Source: Eubacterium sp. 1001713B170207_170306_E7 (GTDB lineage: Bacteria; Bacillota; Clostridia; Eubacteriales; Eubacteriaceae). From it: DNA of 64,000 bases. Both the position numbers and the translations under genes were made by a program. The DNA lies in assembly GCF_015547515.1 (NCBI RefSeq), contig NZ_JADMVE010000011.1, forward strand, positions 40,341 to 104,340. Reading direction: 5' to 3'. The notes beneath the pieces are model-generated. The model worked only from the letters and a program-made list of their open reading frames with translations. It did not search any database and had not been told where the DNA came from. This document shows positions 33,116 to 40,456 of this stretch, in pieces; positions within the stretch are counted from its first letter, which is position 1, and the number at the start of each line of letters is the position of its first letter.

Positions 33116-33137
33116 GAAAAATAACAGGAGAGAAAAA

Positions 33138-34502
33138 ATGAAACATTATGATGCAGTGATTATCGGCTTTGGAAAAGGCGGCAAAACCCTGGCAGGAAGT
33201 CTGGCGGGAATGGGAAAAAAGGTAGCGATGATTGAAAAATCAGATAAAATGTACGGCGGAACCTGTATTAATGTCGGGTGTATCCCTACAAAATCCCTGG
33301 TGAACAGCGCAAAAGCGTCGGTCATTCAAAAACCGGGCAGCTACGATGAAAAAAACCGTTTGTATTGGGAAGCGGTAGAAGAAAAACGCCGTTTGACAGG
33401 CATGCTGAGAAAGAAAAATTTTGACAAGCTTAATGATTCGGACAATGTAACGGTCTATAATGGACTGGGCAGCTTTGTGTCCGCTAACCGTGTGAAGATT
33501 GAAACCGCCGAAGAAACCCTTGAGGTTGAAGGCGACCAGATTTTTATCAATACCGGTTCAGTGTCGGTCATTCCTCCCATTAAAGGAATTGAGGACAACC
33601 CTTATGTTTACACCAGCGACTCCCTGATGGAGCTTGATGTGCTGCCGAAGCGCCTGGCAATTATCGGCGGTGGCTATATTGGCCTGGAATATGCATCGAT
33701 GTATACAGATTTTGGCGCAGAGGTGACCGTATACCAGATTGAAGATAAACTGATCCCGCGTGAAGACCGGGACATTGCAGAAGCCATTCAAAAAGCTTTT
33801 GAGGATAAAGGCGTGCGTTTTGAAATGAATGTTCAGACCGGGGAAATTGAAAATGCCGGCGCTGAAGCGGTTGTTCATTACAAAAGAGACGGCGAAGCCA
33901 TGATGGCTGGAGCGGACGCGGTTTTAATCGCCACGGGCAGAAAACCCAACACAGAAAGCCTCAACCTTGAGGCGGCCAGTGTCGAAAAAACGCCGAGAGG
34001 CGCTGTGAAGGTTGATGAAAAGCTCCGGACCAGTGTCCCCAATATTTGGGCAATGGGCGATGTCGCCGGAGGACTGCAGTTTACCTATGTTTCATTGGAT
34101 GATTTCAGAATTGTTAAGGATCAGCTGACAGGCAGCGGTGAACGTGCCAGCAATGACCGCACCGTACCCTACAGTGTCTTTATCGATCCGCCGTTTTCAC
34201 GCGTTGGCCTTAATGAGGAAGAAGCGCTGGCTCAGGGCTATAATGTGAAGATTGCCAGGCTGCCGGCAGCGGCCATACCGAAGGCTCAGGTTCTGAGAAA
34301 GCCCGTCGGTCTCTTAAAGGCAGTTATTGATGCCGATACCAATAAAATTCTGGGAACAATGCTTTTCTGTGAAGAATCCTATGAAATGATTAATATTGTC
34401 AAGCTGGCAATGGACGCAGGTCTGGACTACACAGTGCTGAGAGACCAGATATTTACGCACCCCACAATGAGCGAAGCGCTCAACGATTTGTTTGCAGTAT
34501 AA
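33138..34502 (+). CDS. RclA/MerA-like flavin disulfide reductase
   Basis: 454 residues from ATG 33138 (AGGAG 7 bases upstream). The N-terminal FAD motif VIIGFGKGGKTLAG, the redox pair GGTCINVGCIPTK (C43, C48), the central NAD(P)H motif IIGGGYIGLEYA and the C-terminal FTHPTMSEAL identify a class I flavoprotein disulfide reductase. The unusual GFGK-GKTLA opening is that of RclA (E. coli) and MerA/HarA of cocci, which detoxify hypochlorite-derived species, hypothiocyanous acid or Cu(II), rather than of lipoamide or mercuric reductase. Operon partners (HypR-like regulator, rhodanese, thioredoxin) support a reactive-chlorine or HOSCN defence. Confidence 0.82.
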   Translation: MKHYDAVIIGFGKGGKTLAGSLAGMGKKVAMIEKSDKMYGGTCINVGCIPTKSLVNSAKASVIQKPGSYDEKNRLYWEAVEEKRRLTGMLRKKNFDKLNDSDNVTVYNGLGSFVSANRVKIETAEETLEVEGDQIFINTGSVSVIPPIKGIEDNPYVYTSDSLMELDVLPKRLAIIGGGYIGLEYASMYTDFGAEVTVYQIEDKLIPREDRDIAEAIQKAFEDKGVRFEMNVQTGEIENAGAEAVVHYKRDGEAMMAGADAVLIATGRKPNTESLNLEAASVEKTPRGAVKVDEKLRTSVPNIWAMGDVAGGLQFTYVSLDDFRIVKDQLTGSGERASNDRTVPYSVFIDPPFSRVGLNEEEALAQGYNVKIARLPAAAIPKAQVLRKPVGLLKAVIDADTNKILGTMLFCEESYEMINIVKLAMDAGLDYTVLRDQIFTHPTMSEALNDLFAV

Positions 34503-34533
34503 ATAAAATAGATAAAAAAAAGGAGTAACAATC

Positions 34534-34851
34534 ATGGCAAGAGTCATTAATGCACAGGAATTTAATGAAGAAGTATTAAATGGAAAAGGTGTTGTACTGG
34601 TGGATTTTTTCGCTACATGGTGCGGCCCCTGTAAAGCGCTCTCACCGATTTTGGATGAACTGGCTGAAAAGGTAAAGGATGCTAAAATTGTTAAGGTCGA
34701 TATTGACGCCGACAGCGATTTAGCCTCAGAATACCGTGTTATGAGCGTGCCTACGCTTAAAATTTTTAAAGACGGCGAAGTAAAGGAAAGCCTGGTGGGC
34801 GGCCGTCCATTGGAAGAATTGGAAGCTAAGCTGGCCGAATATCAGTCCTAA
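34534..34851 (+). CDS. trxA: Thioredoxin
   Basis: 105 residues with the WCGPC active site (C30, C33) in VVLVDFFATWCGPCKALSPIL, the D-x-D strand KVDIDADSD and the cis-proline in VPTLKIFKDG. Full-length canonical thioredoxin. It is the last gene of the rhodanese-regulator-reductase operon, 31 bp after merA, and could be reduced by that flavoenzyme or by a standard thioredoxin reductase; none is encoded in this window. It supplies electrons to repair oxidised protein thiols. Confidence 0.95.
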   Translation: MARVINAQEFNEEVLNGKGVVLVDFFATWCGPCKALSPILDELAEKVKDAKIVKVDIDADSDLASEYRVMSVPTLKIFKDGEVKESLVGGRPLEELEAKLAEYQS

Positions 34852-34930
34852 TAGAAAACGGACTTTTATTGAAGCGCTGGAAGCTATTTGGCCGGCGCGG
34901 GGTCAGTTGTCTTTAAAGCAATTATACTTC

Positions 34931-34959
34931 TTGTCTTTTTCAGCGGGCTGTACTATAAT
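34931..34959 (+). promoter_or_regulatory. Promoter of the Hpt-domain gene
   Basis: TTGTCT (34931-34936), 17-bp spacer, perfect TATAAT (34954-34959), 75 bp before the start codon. Confidence 0.65.
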
Positions 34960-35033
34960 TTAAGATAACATTACGATTATCTTGATCAGTCACAAGCATG
35001 TAAGATGATAAAAAAGAGAATAGGAGAGACAAG

Positions 35034-35384
35034 ATGGATATTTTAGAGGGACTGGAATCAATAGGAATTGATTTGGACATAGTCTTGCATCGTTTTTCTA
35101 ACAATGCGGCTCTATTGGAACGTTTTTTACTCAAATTTCCAAAGGATAAAACCTATAGTGCGTTAAAACAGGCGGTAGAAGAAAAAGATTATGCAAGCAT
35201 CGAATCTGATGCTCATACACTAAAGGGGATAGCGGCCAATCTGGGTTTTGATCTGCTGAGTAAAAGAGCGGCGGAAATGGTGGACAAGGTAAGAGCAAAT
35301 GATTATGCAGACCTTGAAACTATTTTTGAGGCCCTGAGCGAGGAATATGAAAAGATCATAGCAGTGATTGAAAGAAATGGCTGA
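35034..35384 (+). CDS. Stand-alone histidine phosphotransfer (Hpt) protein
   Basis: 116 residues, all helical. The phosphoacceptor motif DAHTLKGIAANLGFDLLS contains the conserved His with K-G at +3/+4, as in four-helix Hpt domains. Free Hpt proteins relay phosphate between a hybrid kinase and a response regulator. No kinase is adjacent, so the partners lie elsewhere. It has its own promoter and a strong bidirectional terminator. Confidence 0.87.
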   Translation: MDILEGLESIGIDLDIVLHRFSNNAALLERFLLKFPKDKTYSALKQAVEEKDYASIESDAHTLKGIAANLGFDLLSKRAAEMVDKVRANDYADLETIFEALSEEYEKIIAVIERNG

Positions 35385-35408
35385 GACGCCGCATTAAGAA
35401 ACGATTTA

Positions 35409-35444
35409 AAAAGAGTACCGCTTTTATAAACGGTACTCTTTTTT
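35409..35444. terminator. Bidirectional terminator between hpt-domain gene and def
   Basis: AAAGAGTACCG (35409-35419 region) pairs with CGGTACTCTTT (35431-35441) with A and T runs at the two ends. It serves both convergent genes. Confidence 0.9.
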
Positions 35445-35445
35445 G

Positions 35446-35901
35446 TTAGGGCTCGACATACTCAATGACTTTGTCTGTAAAAAAGATGCCGTCCAGATGG
35501 TCAAGCTCGTGGCAGAAGCATTTTGCCAGCAGGCCCTCGGCTTCTTTTTGGAGAATCTCACCCTCCGGAGTGGTGTACTCGACGACAACGCGCTCGGGGC
35601 GTTTGACCTTTCCCCAGACATCGGGAGAGCTCATGCAGCCCTCCACCACAATGCGTTCGCCTTCAGCTTCGATAATTTTCGGATTTACCAGCTGATAGAG
35701 ACCTTCGCCTACATCGATGACCACCACACGCTTCAGTACGCCAACCTGGTTGGCGGCAAGGCCGCCGCAGTTTGGAAGCTGGTACATGGTGTCAGTCATG
35801 TCCTTGATTAATTCCAGTGTTCTCTCATCAATGGTTTCAACAGGACGGCACTTTTTGTGTAAAATGTCGTCAGGAAACTTTCTTATTTGTCTAATGGCCA
35901 T
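35446..35901 (-). CDS. def: Peptide deformylase
   Basis: 151 residues. The three metal-enzyme motifs are present: CGGLAANQVG (motif 1, with CGG replacing the usual GxG start), VEGCMSSPD (motif 2, EGCMS instead of EGCLS) and CHELDHLDG (HExxH motif). Fe/Zn ligands are the Cys of EGC and the two His. It removes the formyl group from new N-terminal methionines. The substitutions place it in the divergent class of Firmicute deformylases; it may be a second, non-essential copy. Neighbours are unrelated. Confidence 0.92.
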   Translation of the reverse strand: MAIRQIRKFPDDILHKKCRPVETIDERTLELIKDMTDTMYQLPNCGGLAANQVGVLKRVVVIDVGEGLYQLVNPKIIEAEGERIVVEGCMSSPDVWGKVKRPERVVVEYTTPEGEILQKEAEGLLAKCFCHELDHLDGIFFTDKVIEYVEP

Positions 35902-36078
35902 AATGATAACCTCAATATATTAAATTTAATGCTTTAAAAATTGTATCCTAATTTTTTCGTAATGTCAACGAAGCCCAAAAGACAAATGTTTAACAATTAT
36001 TTACAGGCGTATAAAAATATTTTATAATACCTCATTGACAGATAAAATTCAATCTTTGACACAGAAAGGACGACAAAA

Positions 36079-36837
36079 ATGAGAATGAAAAATAAAACAG
36101 TAATTATAACAGGCGGCGGCAAGGGAATTGGCTTTGGGATCAGCAAAGCTTTTGCAAAGGAAGGCGCATCTCTTGTACTGACAGGAAGAACCGCCTCGAC
36201 GCTTGAACAGGCCAAAGAAAAGCTGGAGACGGAATACGCCGTCGATGTGCTGACTGTCACAGCAGACGGGAGCGACGAAGCCGCTGTCAAAAACGTGATT
36301 GAAAAGACAATTGAACGTTTTGGACATATTGATGTGCTCATCAACAATGCCCAAACCTCAAAATCCGGCGTGCTTTTACAGGACCACACCAAGGAAGATT
36401 TTGACCTGGCCATCAATACAGGGCTTTACGCGACCTTTTTTTACATGAGAGAAGCCTTTCCGTATCTGAAGGAAAGCCACGGTGCCATCATCAATTTTGC
36501 TTCTGGTGCGGGTTTGGCAGGGAGAGAAGGTCAATCCTCCTACGCCGCAGCTAAAGAGGGCATTCGCGGCTTGTCGAGAGTGGCTGCTACGGAGTGGGGG
36601 CAGTACGGCATTAACGTCAACGTGGTCTGCCCTCTGGTCGAAACGCCGGGGCTGGCAAAATGGAAGGAAGAGTATCCGGAGCTGTACGCTAAAACCATAA
36701 AAGGTGTGCCGCTCGGTCGTTTTGGAGACGCTGAAAAAGATGTCGGACGCACCTGTGTTTTTCTTGCAAGCGAGGATGCTTCTTTTATCAGCGGTGAAAC
36801 CATCACCCTTCAGGGCGGCTCTGGCCTGAGACCGTAA
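36079..36837 (+). CDS. Short-chain dehydrogenase/reductase (SDR)
   Basis: 252 residues of the classical SDR fold: cofactor motif TGGGKGIGFG (residues ~10-19), NNAQ near residue 90, catalytic Ser in NFASGAG and YAAAKEG with Tyr/Lys around residue 155. The final GGSGLRP fits the family end. It resembles FabG-type 3-oxoacyl reductases and polyol dehydrogenases; NNAQT instead of NNAG is a small deviation. The substrate is unknown. Single-gene unit with its own terminator. Confidence 0.88.
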   Translation: MRMKNKTVIITGGGKGIGFGISKAFAKEGASLVLTGRTASTLEQAKEKLETEYAVDVLTVTADGSDEAAVKNVIEKTIERFGHIDVLINNAQTSKSGVLLQDHTKEDFDLAINTGLYATFFYMREAFPYLKESHGAIINFASGAGLAGREGQSSYAAAKEGIRGLSRVAATEWGQYGINVNVVCPLVETPGLAKWKEEYPELYAKTIKGVPLGRFGDAEKDVGRTCVFLASEDASFISGETITLQGGSGLRP

Positions 36838-36843
36838 CAGCAA

Positions 36844-36878
36844 AACAGACCATTCATAACCTGAATGGCCTGTTTTTT
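36844..36878. terminator. Terminator after the SDR gene (possibly bidirectional)
   Basis: AACAGACCATTCA (36844-36856) pairs with TGAATGGCCTGTT (36862-36874) with one mismatch, followed by Ts. It could also end the convergent AraC gene. Confidence 0.8.
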
Positions 36879-36886
36879 GTACTCCG

Positions 36887-37744
36887 TTATTTTTTCACAA
36901 TCGGCAGCCAAACCTCGCATCGGTAATCCTCTGCCTGCTGGTCACCTTCGCCGTAGACCTCGATGTCCGGCGCATTGGCATATTCGTAGCCGGAATTTGG
37001 GAGCCATTCGGTGACAATGCGCCGCTGCAAAGTCTGGATGGCCTGAGGCATGGGGCCGATACACTCAAACACAGCCCAGGTAGAGGCGGGAATAGTGAAC
37101 TCGGTCATGCCCTGGGGTACAGGCCTGTCTGTGGCGACAGCAATGTAATAGTCAAGGGTTTTTTCGTTCATTCCAGAGCTTACGCCCAGAACGCCAAAGG
37201 GTTCTTTGTCCATAAGCGGTACAAGCTGGGCGATCAGGTTCCGTTCTGCGGCTTCCTGCCAGAAACCCGGAATCTCTTTGTAGCTTTCGTCGAAGTTTAC
37301 CTCCAGCGATTTACAGACACCCACAATTCTAAATGCTTCTTTTTCAATGATTTTGTAATTCATCTCTGTATCTCCTTTAATTGAAATTGAGAAGGTTATC
37401 CGTGGATATGCTTTCAAAGAAATCCCCTTCGACCTGGCCGCAGAGGGCGGGACACCATGAACGCTCTGAAAAGCGCGGGTGAAGGAGGTAGGGGACTGAT
37501 ATCCGTACTCCAGCGCGATGTCCAGTATTCTTACGTCGGTTGTCTGAAGCTCAAACGCGGCGGTGGTCATGCGCCGCCTGCGGATGTACTCGGAAAGCGG
37601 TATATCCGCAATGTACGAAAACATCCTTTGAAAGTGAAAGGTTGAGCAGCAGGCGATTTCGGCCGCGATGTTATAATCAATGACGCCGTTGAGGTTTTCC
37701 TCAATGTAGTTTACGGCCTGGTTAAGTCTTTGAATCCATTCCAT
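36887..37744 (-). CDS. AraC-family regulator with GyrI-like effector domain
   Basis: 285 residues from ATG 37744, which has AAGGAG 10 bases upstream; more upstream starts lack a usable site. The N-terminal AraC domain has two helix-turn-helices (YNIAAEIACCSTFHFQRMFSYI; ILDIALEYGYQSPTSFTRAFQSVHG). The C-terminal ~155 residues are a GyrI/BmrR-like small-molecule domain ending in EDYRCEVWLPI. This layout (Rob/SoxS-like with GyrI domain) is typical of multidrug or xenobiotic sensors. Target genes are not evident; the two-component exporter operon is upstream in the opposite direction. Confidence 0.9.
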   Translation of the reverse strand: MEWIQRLNQAVNYIEENLNGVIDYNIAAEIACCSTFHFQRMFSYIADIPLSEYIRRRRMTTAAFELQTTDVRILDIALEYGYQSPTSFTRAFQSVHGVPPSAARSKGISLKAYPRITFSISIKGDTEMNYKIIEKEAFRIVGVCKSLEVNFDESYKEIPGFWQEAAERNLIAQLVPLMDKEPFGVLGVSSGMNEKTLDYYIAVATDRPVPQGMTEFTIPASTWAVFECIGPMPQAIQTLQRRIVTEWLPNSGYEYANAPDIEVYGEGDQQAEDYRCEVWLPIVKK

Positions 37745-37900
37745 GTTTAACATACTCCTTACAACAAAAAGTTTACCACCAGATGAAAAAAGTTTCCTCG
37801 CAGTTCCTGCACAAAAAAGGGTGCAGGCTCTTATGATCATACCCGAAAGTATGAAGAAAGGAAATGATTCTTAAAAAAGAAACTTTTCTTTCTTTATGAG

Positions 37901-37922
37901 TTAGGATAAAATTAGGATAAAA
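37901..37922 (+). promoter_or_regulatory. Tandem 11-bp direct repeat, likely response-regulator box
   Basis: TTAGGATAAAA occurs twice without a gap (37901-37911 and 37912-37922), 38 bp before the response-regulator gene. OmpR/PhoB regulators bind direct repeats with an 11-bp period, so this is a candidate autoregulatory site. Confidence 0.5.
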
Positions 37923-37960
37923 TATTAGAACGATGATCATATGCTGGAGAGGAGCATAAA

Positions 37961-38641
37961 ATGAAGCGTATTCTTGTAGTTGAAGATGATGAGATGCTGG
38001 GCGCGGGTCTTTGCTATAATCTGGAGCTTGAGGGCTTTAAAACTGTTTTGGTACAGAGCTTTGAAGGCGCCGAAAAAAGAGTGGAGGAAGGCGGATGGGA
38101 TATGGTTATTCTGGATGTCAACCTTCCGGACGGCGATGGGTTCAGCCTGGCGAAAAAAATACGTCTGAGGGCCCGGACACCGCTGATTTTCTTAACAGCC
38201 TGTGACCTGGATGATGATATATTAAAGGGCTTTGAGCTGGGTGCAGATGACTATATCACCAAGCCCTTTAACATTAAAATTGTGATTAAACGGATCAACG
38301 CGGTTTTCAGAAGAAGCGGGGACAGCAGAAAAGAGCGGTTTATCTGCGGAAATCTGGAGATTGATTTTGACAGGCGGACAGCCTGTAAAAATGGGGAGCC
38401 CCTGATATTGACCCCGACAGAGTTTAAGCTGCTGCAGCTTTTCTGCGAAAACCCCGGCAAGGTACTGACCCGGAAAATGCTTTTGGAAAGCCTTTGGGAC
38501 AATGAGGGAAATTTTGTTGACGAGCATACCCTTACCATCAATGTCAGCCGTCTGCGCTCAAAAATTTCGGACGATGCCTTTGCCTATATTAAGACAATCT
38601 ATGGGATGGGCTATGAATGGATGGGTGAGAAGGATGCGTAA
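37961..38641 (+). CDS. OmpR-family response regulator
   Basis: 226 residues. The receiver domain has the acidic pair VEDDE, the phospho-aspartate in VILDVNLPDGDG (near residue 52), the FLTA threonine and the KPF lysine. A linker leads to a winged-helix output domain (LTPTEFKLLQLFCENPGKVLTRKMLLESLWD...). It is paired with the kinase gene that starts within its last codons and lies upstream of an ABC exporter: the usual Firmicute antimicrobial-peptide sensing module. Confidence 0.94.
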   Translation: MKRILVVEDDEMLGAGLCYNLELEGFKTVLVQSFEGAEKRVEEGGWDMVILDVNLPDGDGFSLAKKIRLRARTPLIFLTACDLDDDILKGFELGADDYITKPFNIKIVIKRINAVFRRSGDSRKERFICGNLEIDFDRRTACKNGEPLILTPTEFKLLQLFCENPGKVLTRKMLLESLWDNEGNFVDEHTLTINVSRLRSKISDDAFAYIKTIYGMGYEWMGEKDA

Positions 38642-39680
38642 AAAACGAATTCCCTCCGCGCTTCAGGAGTGGATGAGTATTGGGCTGATGGCGGCTTTGA
38701 CCGCAGCTTTTCTGCTTTTGGTCTTTGCTTTGACAGATGGTGAGACAGGGGCTCTGCTTCGGCTGGCGGCGGTTGTTTTCGCAGTGGCGTTCTGGGGAAT
38801 CTTCTACGCTTTTCAGCTGATCTGCAAACGCCGTTTTGTTGCGTTTGCGGACGGGCTCTGCTCAAACCTGGACAGCCTGATCCAGAACGAAGGGATACAG
38901 GCGTTTAGCCTTGAGGAAGAAACGCTGACTTCAAAGGTACAGATGAAGCTGAATCAGCTATACGAGGTTACCAATGCCGCCATCCAGGAAAACGGCGAAC
39001 AGAAGCTGGCAGTCCAGAGAATTGTTTCGGATATATCGCACCAGCTTAAAACCCCCATCGCCAATATTAAAATGTATGCCGATACAGTCACAAATCCTCA
39101 GGTGCCCGAAGAAAAAAGGCGCTTCTTTCTGGATGGACTTCAAAATCAGGTTGAGAAGCTGGATTTCCTGATTCAGGTACTGACCAAAATATCCCGCCTG
39201 GAAAACGGGCAGATTGCTTTAAAAGCCGAACGGCAGGCCTTTTACCCGACACTGGCCCAGGCGCTCAGCGGCATTACCCTGCCGGCGGAAAAGAAGGGAA
39301 TCACCGTCAGCGTTGTGTGTGACGAGGCGCTGGAGCTTTACCACGACTCAAAATGGACGGCCGAAGCCCTTTTTAATCTGCTGGAAAACGCGGTCAAGTA
39401 CACGCCGGAAGGCGGCAGGGTATCCGTTTCAGCAGAGCAGTGGGAAATGTATACCAGGATAGAAATTGCGGATACAGGGATCGGTGTTTCAGAGGAGCAT
39501 ATGAACGATATTTTCAAACGTTTTTACCGTGAGTCCAAGGTCCAAAGCACCCCGGGAATCGGTGTGGGGCTTTATCTGGCGCGTGAGATCATCGGAAAGG
39601 AGCAGGGGTACATCAAGGTTGCCTCACAGGCGGGCGAAGGTTCTGTTTTTTCAGTGTTTTTGCCGAATCAGGCCGGTTGA
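38634..39680 (+). CDS. Sensor histidine kinase with two close membrane helices
   Basis: 348 residues from ATG 38634, overlapping the regulator gene by 8 bases; an in-frame GTG at 38625 is an alternative. Two membrane helices (MSIGLMAALTAAFLLLVFAL; LAAVVFAVAFWGIFYAFQLI) have only about ten residues outside. HisKA has the phospho-His in DISHQLKTPIANIK; HATPase has NLLENAVKYTPEGG, DTGIGVS and GIGVGLYLAREI. The tiny sensor is typical of intramembrane-sensing kinases that rely on their ABC partner to detect peptides. Such kinases form a flux-sensing module with BceAB-like exporters, matching the downstream genes. Confidence 0.92.
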   Translation: MRKKRIPSALQEWMSIGLMAALTAAFLLLVFALTDGETGALLRLAAVVFAVAFWGIFYAFQLICKRRFVAFADGLCSNLDSLIQNEGIQAFSLEEETLTSKVQMKLNQLYEVTNAAIQENGEQKLAVQRIVSDISHQLKTPIANIKMYADTVTNPQVPEEKRRFFLDGLQNQVEKLDFLIQVLTKISRLENGQIALKAERQAFYPTLAQALSGITLPAEKKGITVSVVCDEALELYHDSKWTAEALFNLLENAVKYTPEGGRVSVSAEQWEMYTRIEIADTGIGVSEEHMNDIFKRFYRESKVQSTPGIGVGLYLAREIIGKEQGYIKVASQAGEGSVFSVFLPNQAG

Positions 39681-39779
39681 TGAACAATCTCTCAAAACTG
39701 TAACAATCTTTTTTCAAATCGAGAGGGTATTGAAACATTCAGATGATAAGATTAAGTCAGCAAATAAAGGAGACAGAAA

Positions 39780-40451
39780 ATGGAGATCTTAAAAACAACG
39801 GATTTGAAAAAGCATTACGGCAGTGGTGAGAGCATGGTAAGAGCGTTGGACGGCGTGTCCCTGTCCATTGAGAGAGGAAAGTTTACAGCCATTGTGGGAA
39901 CTTCCGGCAGCGGTAAGTCAACCCTCCTGCATATGCTGGGAGGCCTGGACAAGCCGACCTCCGGCAGTGTCAAAGTAGCGGACAAGGAGCTGGCTGACAT
40001 GAATGACGAGCAGCTGACGATCTTCAGGAGACGCCAGATCGGTTTTGTTTTCCAAAATTATAACCTGGTGCCAATCCTTAATGTATACGAAAATATTGTA
40101 CTGCCCATTGAGCTGGATGGCAATACAGTGGATAAACGGTTTGTGGGCGGTATTGTCAAAATGCTCGGCCTCAAGGAAAAGCTGACAAGCCTGCCGGGCA
40201 ATTTGTCAGGTGGACAGCAGCAGCGTGTGGCGATCGCCAGAGCTCTGGCAACCAAGCCGGCGATTATTCTGGCAGATGAACCGACCGGAAACCTTGACAG
40301 CCGGACCAGCCAGGATGTGCTGAGCCTGTTAAAGGCAACCAGCGCCCGGTTTAATCAGACCATTGTGATGATCACTCATAACGAGGAGATTGCTCAGCTG
40401 GCGGACGAGGTGATCCGCATCGAAGACGGAAAGATCGTAAACGGCAGGTAA
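39780..40451 (+). CDS. ABC transporter ATP-binding protein of the two-component module
   Basis: 223 residues with Walker [11 protein letters not shown]-loop [20 protein letters not shown], signature [15 protein letters not shown] and Walker [17 protein letters not shown]. It is the standard MacB/BceA-type exporter ATPase. It lies 99 bp after the kinase and 5 bp before its permease. RBS AAAGGAGA 7 bases before the ATG. Probably induced by the linked response regulator. Confidence 0.94.
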   Translation: MEILKTTDLKKHYGSGESMVRALDGVSLSIERGKFTAIVGTSGSGKSTLLHMLGGLDKPTSGSVKVADKELADMNDEQLTIFRRRQIGFVFQNYNLVPILNVYENIVLPIELDGNTVDKRFVGGIVKMLGLKEKLTSLPGNLSGGQQQRVAIARALATKPAIILADEPTGNLDSRTSQDVLSLLKATSARFNQTIVMITHNEEIAQLADEVIRIEDGKIVNGR

Positions 40452-40456
40452 GGGCA

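Noticed and set aside
33105..33137. Start of the MerA-like protein at 33105
   Set aside because: It would overlap the regulator gene and add MVREKNNRREK before the FAD fold; ATG 33138 has AGGAG and begins at the usual distance from the FAD motif.
36887..37840. Longer AraC start near 37840
   Set aside because: It adds residues with no AraC similarity and no ribosome site; ATG 37744 has AAGGAG at ideal spacing.
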